Notes: generated by a model from the letters alone, not told the origin. 64,000 nucleotides of DNA from Leptolyngbya sp. CCY15150 (GCF_016888135.1 NZ_JACSWB010000207.1:62001-126000), one strand, 5' to 3'. Counted from the stretch's first letter, positions 1 through 8,713 are shown. A program made the numbers and translations.

Positions 1-1
1 C

Positions 2-940
2 TCCGGCACCGAAGCTTGCATGGCCGTGCTGCGCTTGATGCGGGCCTTCACCGGTCGCGACAAGATCATTAAATTTGAAGGCTGCTACCACGGCCATGCC
101 GATATGTTCTTGGTGAAGGCCGGATCTGGGGTTGCCACCCTCGGTCTGCCCGACTCCCCCGGCGTCCCCAAGGCGGCCACCCAAGCTACCTTGACCGCTC
201 CCTACAATGACCTGGAAGCAGTAAAAGCCCTGTTTGCCGAGAATCCCAACGAAATCGCTGGGGTGATCCTAGAGCCGGTTGTGGGCAACTCCGGCTTCAT
301 TCCCCCCGATGCCGGTTTTCTGGAAGGACTGCGGGTGCTCACCCAAGAACATGGCGCGCTGCTGGTGTTCGACGAAGTGATGACCGGCTTCCGCATTGCC
401 TATGGCGGTGCCCAAGAGCGTTTTGGCGTCACCCCTGACCTCACCACCCTCGGGAAAATTATCGGCGGCGGTCTACCTGTGGGAGCCTACGGCGGTCGGC
501 GCGACATCATGGACATGGTGGCTCCGGCTGGGCCCATGTATCAAGCGGGCACCCTATCGGGCAACCCCCTAGCCATGACGGCAGGCATCAAAACCCTAGA
601 ACTGCTGCGCCAGCCTGGCACCTACGAGCAGCTCGATCGAATCACCAAGAAGCTAGCTGAGGGGATGCTGGCGATCGCCCAAGAAACGGGTCACGAGGCC
701 TGCGGTGGGCAAATCAGCGCCATGTTCGGCTTCTTCTTCAACGCTGGCCCGGTGCATAACTACGAAGATGCTAAGACGTCGGATCTAGCCAAATTTGGTC
801 GCTTCCATCGCGGCATGTTGGAACAAGGCGTGTACCTGGCTCCATCCCAGTTTGAAGCCGGCTTCACCTCCTTGGCCCACACCGATGAAGACATCGATCG
901 CACCCTAGAAGCAGCGCGTACCGTGATGTCGAAGCTGTAG
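2..940 (+). CDS. hemL: Glutamate-1-semialdehyde 2,1-aminomutase, 3' part
   Basis: PLP enzyme that converts glutamate-1-semialdehyde to 5-aminolevulinate, the committed precursor of heme, chlorophyll and bilins, in the cytosol. The reading frame is open to the left edge (SGTEAC precedes the first in-window Met), so the N-terminal part lies outside. Visible family marks are the GCYHGHAD segment, the FDEVMTGFR aspartate that contacts the PLP ring, and [10 protein letters not shown], whose lysine forms the Schiff base. The C terminus is complete and ends at TAG 938-940. About 312 residues are present, which would leave roughly 120 missing from a usual ~430. No frameshift is seen. Confidence 0.97.
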   Translation, partial: SGTEACMAVLRLMRAFTGRDKIIKFEGCYHGHADMFLVKAGSGVATLGLPDSPGVPKAATQATLTAPYNDLEAVKALFAENPNEIAGVILEPVVGNSGFIPPDAGFLEGLRVLTQEHGALLVFDEVMTGFRIAYGGAQERFGVTPDLTTLGKIIGGGLPVGAYGGRRDIMDMVAPAGPMYQAGTLSGNPLAMTAGIKTLELLRQPGTYEQLDRITKKLAEGMLAIAQETGHEACGGQISAMFGFFFNAGPVHNYEDAKTSDLAKFGRFHRGMLEQGVYLAPSQFEAGFTSLAHTDEDIDRTLEAARTVMSKL

Positions 941-1023
941 GGTTCTACCCAAGCTAGCCGAGCATCGTTCTATTAATAGTCAACGGATGTCTAGTTCCCT
1001 TAGTTGACGAACAAAACTCAAAG

Positions 1024-1182
1024 CCCCTCACCCCAAACCCCTCTCCCAGGACGGGAGAGGCTTTGAAAGTGCTTGACCTTTCTTGCTCCCCTTCTACCCT
1101 TGTGGGAGAAGGGGCTGGGGGATGAGGGGAAACGCTAGGTCAACAAATCACCCCAGCCCTCTCCCAACGTTGGGAAAGGGCT
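1024..1182. repeat. Cluster of three G/C-rich intergenic hairpin repeats
   Basis: The 364-bp spacer between hemL and the lipoprotein gene has no convincing gene. It carries three hairpins built from CCCCTC/GAGGGG-type words: CCTCTCCC 1040-1047 with GGGAGAGG 1053-1060; CCCCTTCT 1088-1095 with AGAAGGGG 1107-1114; and 1155-1182, AGCCCT..TCCCA ACGT TGGGA..AGGGCT with one internal mismatch. Repeats of this look are scattered between genes in many cyanobacteria. None is followed by a clear T-run, although the set lies between convergent genes and could help end transcription. Confidence 0.7.
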
Positions 1183-1304
1183 AGGCTCTGTTTTAAAACC
1201 TGCTAAACCCCTTGATCTTTCGTACGAGAGAATCAGGGCTTGGATGAGTTTTAAAACACTCCCTAGGATGAGGGGTAGATTAGATAGCCTAGCTGGATTT
1301 AAAA

Positions 1305-1898
1305 TCAGTCCTCGCGCTGGATAAACTCAGCGGAATTGGCGACATCTGTGGGAGCGTAGTCAATTCGGTAGTTGGCGATCGCGATCGTTGCATCAATCGC
1401 GATCGTTGCATCGGTCTCATCTGTGGCGTCTGGAAACGCAGCGATCGCTGCCTCTGGATTGGTGAAGCAAAACCATAGGCGGCGTTCATCAAAGTCGAAG
1501 CGAGGCAGGGATGAACGAGTTTCATCGACATTGAAACAGGGCGTTCCCTCCGAGGCCCCTGGAAACATAAACTCCGGTTCGTAGGTGCCGCTCACCGTCG
1601 TGGTACCCTCAAACTCAGCCCAGCCCGAGATAATCTGGTTGTTGTCGCCATGGAACATCACCTCAAGGCCGGTGAGTTCTAGCCCAGCAATGCGATCGCC
1701 CACCTGGACATCTTGAGGATCAAACGAGGTGGGCTGATTCCCATCATCTGCCGGTGGCTCATCTTCAGGAGATACCTCTGGCACCTCTGGCACCGGGGGC
1801 AATTCGGGCGGCACATCGGACGGCTCTCCACATGCCCCTAGTCCCACAATAAGACTAGCCAAGCACAAGCCTAGACCACGTTGAACATTGAGCCTCAT
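1305..1898 (-). CDS. Putative lipoprotein of unknown function
   Basis: A 197-residue protein with a lipoprotein signal: a short basic N terminus (MRLNVQR), a hydrophobic stretch to about residue 22, then the lipobox LGAC, so Cys23 is the likely lipidated residue. A Pro/Glu-rich linker follows (about residues 27-58). The C-terminal domain (about 60-197) has two cysteines and is predicted to be periplasmic. It matches no family I recognise. The start is well supported by GGGAGAAG about 6 nt upstream of the ATG. Codons near the C terminus run through HIP1-like words that read as IAIDATIAIA. It lies just downstream of the membrane-protein gene on the same strand, so co-transcription is possible. 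Confidence 0.7.
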   Translation of the reverse strand: MRLNVQRGLGLCLASLIVGLGACGEPSDVPPELPPVPEVPEVSPEDEPPADDGNQPTSFDPQDVQVGDRIAGLELTGLEVMFHGDNNQIISGWAEFEGTTTVSGTYEPEFMFPGASEGTPCFNVDETRSSLPRFDFDERRLWFCFTNPEAAIAAFPDATDETDATIAIDATIAIANYRIDYAPTDVANSAEFIQRED

Positions 1899-1941
1899 AC
1901 ATTCTTCTCCCTATCGTTTTGCAGCTAGGCATCACCACCCG

Positions 1942-2961
1942 TTACTGCAACCCCAGCAGCCAGCCCGCCAGCGATCGCCCTCGGCTTTGGGGCGTGATCA
2001 ACTGCTGCCAGACCCAGCGTACAATCCAGCGATTTAGGCGGGGCAAAACAGATCCACGGCACAAGCTCCAGATCACCATCCATCCCATGGAGGCGATCGC
2101 GCCCAGGGCAAGCTGTGGCAAGGCCAGCAACGGTTCAGTCACCAAGAGAGGCAGGCTGTGCCCACAGTTCACCAGAAATACAGACAGACTGCCTCCAACC
2201 ATAATTTTATCAATGTAAACAGAGATACTCAGGCGCAGTTGATGCAGCAGTTGTCCTGAGAGCCAGTGGTGAACGGCAATCATCTCCCCGCAGCGGGGAT
2301 GGCTGAGGGCATGATGGCTAATTTGCTGGAGCAGATCGCCATCAATGGATAGCACCGTGCGCACCACCCGTTGGGCGTCTCCATCCTTGCCGTCATGGTA
2401 GACCGTACAAAAGCTGATGCCAGACTGGGCATAGGCGATCGCCCTCGATCTTGTCCGGCGATAGGTTGGCGGAATCACCTGATATAGAGTTGCCTGACGA
2501 ATCGTAGAACGGAGCTGGTCTGGCAGTTGAGGAGCACGCTTTTGGTAGCAGGCTTCGGTCAGCCGATCCAGGCCATCCGGGGTGAAATGAAACTCGAATT
2601 CACCATGGTCCGCCGTAATCAACACCTGTTCACCCACCGGCATGGCTAGATCAGATGAGGCGATCGCTTGTCTCTCCGTTGCCGTCGTCTTAGACCGAGG
2701 AGTCATCCTCCGTCCCAGCCATTGCCCCAGCCCCTTGCCACCTTGCACCAAGCCCGCCCACAGCAGAGTCAAGGTTTGCCCTAGCAAAACGCCCACGGCT
2801 TTGAGCTTGATAGACCAACGATACCCCCCCTGGATAACCGTCACCGTACGGCTGATCGCAGCCAAGGCATCCCGAATGGTCAGCGATCGCTCTTGTTCCA
2901 GAGGAGCAAACCCAAGTTGGTAGGGCACCGTGAGTTTCGAGGGAGAGTCAGATTGGGTCAT
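1942..2961 (-). CDS. Uncharacterised membrane protein, last gene of the 8434-1942 cluster
   Basis: A 339-residue protein of unknown function. The start at 2961 (MTQSDSPS) overlaps the 3' end of the upstream gene by 14 nt; an in-frame ATG nine codons earlier (2988) would overlap by 41 nt. The N-terminal ~90 residues include a moderately hydrophobic segment ending in GLGQWLGRR. A soluble middle (EFEFHFTPDGLDRLTE onward) reads like a domain rather than linker. The C-terminal third has two to three hydrophobic segments (VFLVNCGHSLPLLV, ALPQLALGAIASMGWMVIW) and ends in basic/aromatic helices. Overlap with the preceding gene argues for translational coupling. I recognise no family. Confidence 0.72.
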   Translation of the reverse strand: MTQSDSPSKLTVPYQLGFAPLEQERSLTIRDALAAISRTVTVIQGGYRWSIKLKAVGVLLGQTLTLLWAGLVQGGKGLGQWLGRRMTPRSKTTATERQAIASSDLAMPVGEQVLITADHGEFEFHFTPDGLDRLTEACYQKRAPQLPDQLRSTIRQATLYQVIPPTYRRTRSRAIAYAQSGISFCTVYHDGKDGDAQRVVRTVLSIDGDLLQQISHHALSHPRCGEMIAVHHWLSGQLLHQLRLSISVYIDKIMVGGSLSVFLVNCGHSLPLLVTEPLLALPQLALGAIASMGWMVIWSLCRGSVLPRLNRWIVRWVWQQLITPQSRGRSLAGWLLGLQ

Positions 2962-3691
2962 TGGGCGATTGCGAACGGCCTGTGTCATGACCAGGGCGCA
3001 AGATTACACGTTGCACCAAGTCAAATAAGAATTTGAGCAACTCTCGCCAGTTGGATTCTCCTGAGGTGACGGCTTCGCTATGCACATGAATCAGAAATTC
3101 CTTATCTTGAGCCGAGAGGCGATCGGAAAACAGTTGTTCATGAAATCGGTTGATGACATCACCATCTAATTGAATCACCGTTTGGGCGTAGATAATATCG
3201 GTAATGTTATTTTGATCTGCCCGCTCCCCACCCATAAGAGCTTCCAATTCACTCAGCTTGCGCAAATTTCGGAGAAACTCACCATCGGATAGCAGCGTCT
3301 CTACAACGGGCTGATCGGTCGGATTGTTAGGATCCGGCACTATATTGACCGAGGTCATCCCCATTTTCTGCATACAGTCCTTACAAGAACTCTGCAGGCT
3401 GCGCCGCAGGGGTTGATACTTACTAGACTCCCCATGACTGTGATACATGGCGTACAGATCTTGATAGGCTTCCTCCGGCAAGAACTTCGCCCCAGTAATC
3501 GTCGAAACGACCATCGTATTCACTTCTAGAGCCGTGATGTCATTAAGCACCTCCGCCAGCGCATTGGCAAATCGCTCAATTTGCTGAACCGCACCCCGAA
3601 CTAGCGAACTCGGCTGGGTCTGAGCAGCCGATCGCGGGGTAGGCGGAATGGCGGAAACGGGAGGCGTTGAACGAGATCTCGAGGATGTCAT
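2948..3691 (-). CDS. Uncharacterised 247-residue protein with a CxxC motif
   Basis: Unknown function. After a Ser/Pro-rich leader (about 1-28), residues ~35-62 read ALAEVLNDI..LEVNTMVVS. This resembles the opening of the two proteins encoded upstream (AL..AL.DA.EL.V.TWVS), so a distant shared N-terminal module is possible; that is my inference by eye. The middle has CKDC, a CxxC pair that could bind metal or form a disulfide. The C-terminal ~90 residues are predicted helical (INRFHEQLF, LLKFLFDLVQRVI). The start has AGGA about 12 nt upstream. The gene overlaps the next one and sits about 200 bp after the acidic repeat protein. No enzymatic motif is visible. Confidence 0.72.
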   Translation of the reverse strand: MTSSRSRSTPPVSAIPPTPRSAAQTQPSSLVRGAVQQIERFANALAEVLNDITALEVNTMVVSTITGAKFLPEEAYQDLYAMYHSHGESSKYQPLRRSLQSSCKDCMQKMGMTSVNIVPDPNNPTDQPVVETLLSDGEFLRNLRKLSELEALMGGERADQNNITDIIYAQTVIQLDGDVINRFHEQLFSDRLSAQDKEFLIHVHSEAVTSGESNWRELLKFLFDLVQRVILRPGHDTGRSQSPNDPI

Positions 3692-3895
3692 CGGTGCATG
3701 TCCTGAGGTGAACCGGCAGGTCGTCTGATGAAACCATGCAGAATCAACGGTTTGAGTCTAGCCTGATCTGCAGGTCGTCATGGGTCACAGCCAGACATCA
3801 GCTAGCTGCGATCGCTCTGAAGCTCACGACAGACGCTGACCACCCAGTGCGATCGCCATATGATACTGCATTCTTCCTCAAAGTGGCCGGAGCCC

Positions 3896-6800
3896 TTAGG
3901 AATTGAGTTCATCCCAGGGGTCGGGTAGATGGGAAGGATGTTGGGGATGCTCGGTAGGAGCTGATGACGATGGTTTCATCGGATCGGCCGATCCTTCCAT
4001 CGCCTCCCAAAGATCGCTGAGATCCACCTCCTCATCGAGCAATTGCTCCACCGCCCCATCAGGATCAGCCGTTTGGTCAAACAACTCTTCTAACTGTTGC
4101 TCCGTGGAAGTCAAGTCATCCTGTAGATCCAGCAAGATATCAGGTTCATCTGGAGCTGCACTGGGCTCTAGCTCCATGTCGGTGAATAATCCTAGAGGAT
4201 CGGCATCATCCTCCGCCGACTCATCATCAGCATTCAAATTAATCCAGTCCAAATCTTCCACAGAACTCGTTGAAGAACTGGGCTGATCTGAGAGGAAGAG
4301 GGGCTCATCCTGCGGCAGGTCGAACGATGTAGCGGCAGGATCATCCGTGCTGCTAGGCAGATCGTCCATCAATGAAAAGGGTTCATCAGCAGCATCAGAC
4401 GCATCCAAGTCATTCATTTGCTCCATCAGCTCACCGAAGTCCATATCGTCTGAAGCTTCCAAAACCTCAGGATCTTGCTGCTCCACAGACGGGATGGCAA
4501 AGGGATCCAGGTCAGCTTCTACATCAACGCCCTCGGCAGAAGGCTCGAAATGCGACAGATCTAGATCATCCACCTCAGCGATCGCTTCTGGCTCTAACGT
4601 GGGGAACAACCCCTCGTCTACATCTGAGTCGGGAGCGATCGCTTCTGGCTCTGACTCAGCAAACAACTCTTCGTAAACATCGGAGTCGGAGTCGAGAGCG
4701 ATCGCCTCTGACTCCGGTTCAGCAAACAGTTCTTCATAGTCGTTCGAGTCTGTGTCGAGAGCGATCGCTTCGGGTTCCGGTTCAGCAAACAACTCTTCGT
4801 AGTTGTCCGAGCCTGTGTCGAGAGCGATCGCTTCAGATTCTGGTTCAGCAAACAGCTCTTCGTAGTTGTCCGAGCCTGTATCGAGAGCGATCGCCTCTGA
4901 CTCCGGTTCAGCAAACAACTCTTCGTAGTCGTTCGAGTCGGAATCGAGAGCGATCGCTTCAGATTCTGGTTCAGCAAACAGCTCTTCGTAGTTGTCCGAG
5001 CCTGTGTCGAGAGCGATCGCCTCTGACTCCGGTTCAGCAAACAGCTCTTCGTAGTCGTTCGAGTCGGAATCGAGAGCGATCGCCTCGGGTTCTGGCGTAG
5101 ACAACAGATCCTCTTCAACAGATGAGGGATTCAGTTCACGTTCAATCAGCAGATCGTTGAGATCCGATACATCATCTGGATTATCCTCATCCGTCGGAGA
5201 CGGCAATGATGCTGACGAATCATCATCATCAAACTGACCTAGAAAAACCTGAAAATCTTGCAGGGCGTCTTCCGTGACTTCTGTACTGGTAAACTCATCC
5301 TCCAGCCCATCATCTAACTCATGATCCAGACGTTCCTCAGTCTCGTTGAGCCGTTCATCGGTTAAATCTAAATCGCCATCCAGATACGTTGCTTCGCCAT
5401 CTGCTAGCCCATCTGCTAGCTCATCCTCCATCTCTTGATCGGCAACCGCTGCAAGACTCAAAGACTCAGCTTCCGCCTCATCCATAGAAAGCGGCTCTGT
5501 CGATGGGAAAGTATCTGCGTTTAGGTGATCAGTATTTTCTAGCTCAAATAAGTCAGATAATTCATCTTCCGACATTTCGACCGCTTCATCAACCATGGGC
5601 TCATCCAGCGACAGATTGACCACCGATGGATCCGACTCAAACTCTAGGTCATCAATACCAGGATCAGACGCGATCGCTTGGATAAAATCAGCCTGCTCCA
5701 AAATATCCGAGTCAAGCTCTAGAAAAGCCCTAGGTTCATCCGAGGATAGATCCCCCATTTCCTCCAGCGGCAAGTCGTCGTCTAATGAGAGCTCATCCGC
5801 TAACAGCAGCTCGTCCGCTACCTGCAAGTCATCGCCTAACGGCAGGTCTTCCTCTAACTGCAAGTCGTCAATGGGTTGAAACTCCATGCCATCAAGCGGC
5901 AGGTCGTCGTCATCGTCTGGTAATGCCTCGTCAATCTGCAGGTCTCCATCAAGCTGGAGTTCCTCAACAAACTGGAGTTCCTCAACAAGCTGTGCGTCTT
6001 GAAAGTCTAACGGAGGTTCTTCAACAAGCTGCCCATCTTCATCAGCCTGAAGGTCTGGCTGAAGGTCGAACTGCCGATCCATGCCATCAAGCTGGAGTTC
6101 TTCATAAACCGGCAGTTCATCGTCTAGCTGAAGCTCCTCCAGAGCGATCGCTGCTTCTGTAGGTTCCGGTTCCACCTCGGTACCCGGCTCAGTCATAGGC
6201 TCAACCGGAGCTGGCTCCACCGGAGACGGGGTCGTCGGTGGTCGTTTCTTGGGCAGGGGATGGAGGGGCGTCATCTCCGCCAGCGATCGCAAATTCGTAG
6301 CGCGATCGCCCGGTGCCACCATCGCTTCTAGATCGGCAGCGGTATAGGAGTTCAGCAAATCGCGCTCTAGAAGATGCAGTTCCTCCGCAACATCCATCGG
6401 CACCAGCGGTTCTTGGGGAGCCTGGCTAGCCGCAACCTCAAGCTGATGCTGTAGATCTTCTGGCAAAGCCGCCGAGGCGATCGCTGCGTCAATCATGTCA
6501 GCGCTAACCGTTTCTGCCACGGCATGATCCTCATCCCCAATCTCAGGGAAAGGCTCTGGAGAAAAGTCTGGAGACAACTCAGGACTTTCCCCATCGGTCA
6601 GCACGTCGTCCGACCTGAGATCTGTCTCAGAGAGTTCCAGATCTAAATCCTCTAGATCTAAGGCTTCCAGATCTAAGGCTTCCAGATCCAAGCCACCTGG
6701 CTCTGAGACCTCTAGATCTAAGACCTCCAGACCGGAGCTATCGGGCTCTAAGCTATCGGGTTCTGAACTATCGGGTTCCAAAGCCGTCATGTCTACGTCG

Positions 6801-7831
6801 GAGTTCAGCAGATCTGGCTCAATCAGATCTGCGCCGTCAGGCAGGTATGACAGATCTCCCAGCTCCGGATCTTCCCTTAGCATCGCCGCGGCATTCACGG
6901 CATCATCAACCGATGCAGTCTCTGCCACACTCTGATCGACAACCTGATCCTCAGGGGCGATCGCTTCTTCCAAATCCTCGTACAGTAAATCTGAAATATC
7001 CAAATCATCGCCGGGGAGCGGATCGAGAGAAGGATGATCAAAAATAGCATCCGCCTCATCCAAGCTGATTAAGGTGTTGTGGAACGCAAGGTCTCCCAAC
7101 TCAGGATCATCGGCCAGCATCGTCGCCGCATCTGGTTGCTCAGGATGATCCTGCGGCATGGGCCCCGGCTCCACCAGCAAATCATCCAAATCGATGTCTC
7201 GACCAATATCATCTAAAGATAGAGGAGCCTCTGGTATAGCCTCTGGTATGGGCTGATCCATCAACGGTTCCGCCCCCAAAATTCCAGACCCAGACTCAGA
7301 TATCACGGCATCGCCTAGGACCCGATTTTCAGCGATCGCCCACTCCGGTTCATCCGCCGTCACGCCCAAGGGATGCGCCTGTGGATCACCCTGCCATGCA
7401 CCATTCAGAGCATCCGGTGGTACGTCATAGGTCGGCAGTTCAACCGTGGATGCGTCTGGCGAACTAGGCCGCCGCCCTTGACGCACCTGCACCAACACCT
7501 GAAAGAGATGCTGCACCGTACGCAGATTTTCGTGGATAATGTCAAACCCGCGCTTTACCTGATCGTCATGAAAGTCTCGCAGTTCGCTATAGGCCCCATC
7601 TAAGAACTCACGGCCAATTTCATGTTCAACATCGCCCTCTAGGATATTGATGCGGGTTTGCATCCGTTTTCCAGGGCTGGGGCGCTCTTCCCCCTGAGAC
7701 CAGTCGGATCCATCGCCCGTAGATACCCAGGTCACGACATGCAGTTCTATCGCGTCCGTCAGAGCTGTAGCAAGGGCCTGCTGAAAGCGGCCGGCTTGTA
7801 GTTCCTTCGAAAATTCATCCCGTGCAGTCAT
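3896..7831 (-). CDS. Giant acidic repeat protein with N-terminal TWVS/REFLDG module
   Basis: A 1311-residue protein, extremely rich in Asp, Glu, Leu and Ser. Residues ~1-118 form a compact module with VVTWVS, RMQTRINI, EIGREFLDG and ELRDFH, closely matching almost the entire neighbouring 151-residue protein. The rest is low complexity: LDLEALDLE-type repeats near 370-400, an ELQLDDELP-like block near 560-700, and seven to nine copies of a 21-residue repeat (EAIALD..S..YEELFAEPES) near 905-1088. No transmembrane segment or enzyme motif is seen. I infer a largely disordered acidic tail attached to a small folded head, perhaps a scaffold or binding platform. No clear Shine-Dalgarno precedes the ATG. 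Function is unknown. Confidence 0.85.
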   Translation of the reverse strand: MTARDEFSKELQAGRFQQALATALTDAIELHVVTWVSTGDGSDWSQGEERPSPGKRMQTRINILEGDVEHEIGREFLDGAYSELRDFHDDQVKRGFDIIHENLRTVQHLFQVLVQVRQGRRPSSPDASTVELPTYDVPPDALNGAWQGDPQAHPLGVTADEPEWAIAENRVLGDAVISESGSGILGAEPLMDQPIPEAIPEAPLSLDDIGRDIDLDDLLVEPGPMPQDHPEQPDAATMLADDPELGDLAFHNTLISLDEADAIFDHPSLDPLPGDDLDISDLLYEDLEEAIAPEDQVVDQSVAETASVDDAVNAAAMLREDPELGDLSYLPDGADLIEPDLLNSDVDMTALEPDSSEPDSLEPDSSGLEVLDLEVSEPGGLDLEALDLEALDLEDLDLELSETDLRSDDVLTDGESPELSPDFSPEPFPEIGDEDHAVAETVSADMIDAAIASAALPEDLQHQLEVAASQAPQEPLVPMDVAEELHLLERDLLNSYTAADLEAMVAPGDRATNLRSLAEMTPLHPLPKKRPPTTPSPVEPAPVEPMTEPGTEVEPEPTEAAIALEELQLDDELPVYEELQLDGMDRQFDLQPDLQADEDGQLVEEPPLDFQDAQLVEELQFVEELQLDGDLQIDEALPDDDDDLPLDGMEFQPIDDLQLEEDLPLGDDLQVADELLLADELSLDDDLPLEEMGDLSSDEPRAFLELDSDILEQADFIQAIASDPGIDDLEFESDPSVVNLSLDEPMVDEAVEMSEDELSDLFELENTDHLNADTFPSTEPLSMDEAEAESLSLAAVADQEMEDELADGLADGEATYLDGDLDLTDERLNETEERLDHELDDGLEDEFTSTEVTEDALQDFQVFLGQFDDDDSSASLPSPTDEDNPDDVSDLNDLLIERELNPSSVEEDLLSTPEPEAIALDSDSNDYEELFAEPESEAIALDTGSDNYEELFAEPESEAIALDSDSNDYEELFAEPESEAIALDTGSDNYEELFAEPESEAIALDTGSDNYEELFAEPEPEAIALDTDSNDYEELFAEPESEAIALDSDSDVYEELFAESEPEAIAPDSDVDEGLFPTLEPEAIAEVDDLDLSHFEPSAEGVDVEADLDPFAIPSVEQQDPEVLEASDDMDFGELMEQMNDLDASDAADEPFSLMDDLPSSTDDPAATSFDLPQDEPLFLSDQPSSSTSSVEDLDWINLNADDESAEDDADPLGLFTDMELEPSAAPDEPDILLDLQDDLTSTEQQLEELFDQTADPDGAVEQLLDEEVDLSDLWEAMEGSADPMKPSSSAPTEHPQHPSHLPDPWDELNS
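4578..5083 (-). repeat. 63-bp coding tandem repeat phased by HIP1 (GCGATCGC)
   Basis: Inside the acidic repeat gene, GCGATCGC begins at 4578, 4635, 4698, 4761, 4824, 4887, 4950, 5013 and 5076. The last eight are exactly 63 bp apart and the first interval is 57 bp. Each unit encodes 21 residues, with the HIP1 palindrome always reading E-A-I-A. Units alternate between two subtypes (DTGSDNYEELF and DSDSNDYEELF), which points to expansion of dimers or to gene conversion. Because 63 is a multiple of three, all frames stay open, giving spurious long ORFs on both strands. Confidence 0.95.
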
Positions 7832-7954
7832 GACTGTTATTGGTGAAGAGGATTAGGAAAGCGCGGATGGGTAGGCAGATGGCATTTATCCCATTGTATG
7901 GTCAGGCTAGAATGCCACGCCACCCAGGCAGGTATCGCTGATTTGACCAGATGT

Positions 7955-7976
7955 CAGGGTGTTATCAGCAACCCTG
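7955..7976. other. Hairpin between the two module genes
   Basis: CAGGGT (7955-7960) pairs with ACCCTG (7971-7976) across a 10-nt loop, directly after the stop codon of the 151-residue gene. No T-run follows on the minus strand, so it is not a standard terminator. It may protect the 3' end, or partly attenuate read-through into the acidic repeat gene. Confidence 0.4.
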
Positions 7977-7978
7977 CC

Positions 7979-8434
7979 CTAGGACGTTGGGGGAGATCCT
8001 GGATGAGACTCACTGCTCGACAAAAGGCGGGGATCTGCACTAGCGGGGCGCGATCGCGATATGCGAGATAGACCTTGCAGCGTGTCCGATAGGGTCAGAA
8101 AAAGTTGCTGAAGATTATCTAAATTTTGGCGAATAATGCCCATGCCCTTGTCCACTTCTCTGAGGTGGAAGTCACGCAGCTCTGCATAGGGGCCGTCTAA
8201 AAACTCGCGCCCGATCTCATTTTCAATATCACCATCCACAATGTTGATGCGGGTATGCATCCGAAAACCAGGGCGAGGACGGTTATAGTCATCGGCGTTT
8301 TCACTCCCTGGCGGCGGCGTTTCAGAGACCCAGGTGGTGATGTCTAGCTCAACGGCTTCTCCGAGGGCAATGGTCAGGGCCTTGCCAATATTTCCAGCCG
8401 CTAAGGCTTCTTTAAATTGATCACTTGCAGCCAT
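7979..8434 (-). CDS. Small stand-alone TWVS/REFLDG module protein
   Basis: A 151-residue cytosolic-looking protein of unknown function, and the first gene of the 8434-1942 cluster. Its core (~4-125) parallels the N terminus of the giant acidic protein: AL..AL..A.EL, TTWVS, RMHTRINI, EIGREFLDG, ELRDFH, then a helical segment IIRQNL. This makes the two genes tandem paralogs, one with an added acidic tail. The C-terminal ~30 residues are Ser/Pro-rich and probably disordered. The ATG at 8434 is chosen because AAGGAGG lies 7 nt upstream; an in-frame Met eleven codons earlier would have to run through that site. No catalytic motif is visible. Confidence 0.85.
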   Translation of the reverse strand: MAASDQFKEALAAGNIGKALTIALGEAVELDITTWVSETPPPGSENADDYNRPRPGFRMHTRINIVDGDIENEIGREFLDGPYAELRDFHLREVDKGMGIIRQNLDNLQQLFLTLSDTLQGLSRISRSRPASADPRLLSSSESHPGSPPTS

Positions 8435-8440
8435 GGGTTG

Positions 8441-8448
8441 TCCTCCTT
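8441..8448 (-). promoter_or_regulatory. Strong Shine-Dalgarno fixing the small module gene start
   Basis: On the minus strand AAGGAGG is followed by a 7-nt spacer and ATG at 8434. It is the best ribosome binding site in the cluster and argues against the longer reading frame starting at 8467. Confidence 0.8.
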
Positions 8449-8630
8449 GGGACGGGCAGTACAACAACGAGGTGGACGAGGGGCAGGTCGTAGGAATCAG
8501 GAACGGAAGAGTCTGGCAGGATGCGCATAGCCTACGGCATGGCTTTGCTCAAGCGACAGCGTAACGCATCCAAGCCTCATAAAACGGTGCGGTATTGCTG
8601 AATGGGGTTATGAAATCGGCATGGGTGCAA

Positions 8631-8677
8631 GATGCTCACACTCAAACCTCATTCACCATCAAGGCAGTGTGAGCATC
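8631..8677. repeat. 12-bp perfect inverted repeat
   Basis: GATGCTCACACT (8631-8642) and AGTGTGAGCATC (8666-8677) form a perfect 12-bp stem with a 23-nt loop. It lies in the 496-bp spacer 8435-8930 between the methyltransferase and the module cluster, both on the minus strand. No T-run follows. It could be a regulator binding site, an RNA hairpin or a small mobile-repeat remnant. I see no gene in this spacer. Confidence 0.75.
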
Positions 8678-8713
8678 TCGCTCACGGTTCCTCTGCGCCA
8701 ATCATATATAGAT

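Noticed and set aside
1024-1182. Possible CRISPR-like repeats
   Set aside because: The hairpins differ in sequence and spacing, there are no uniform spacers, and no cas gene is in the window.
4372-5118. Long open frames on both strands within the acidic repeat gene (plus strand 4372-5100; minus strand 4618-5118 in another frame)
   Set aside because: They are by-products of a 63-bp tandem repeat, whose length keeps all frames open; the encoded Arg/Ser-rich peptides have no ribosome sites or family resemblance.
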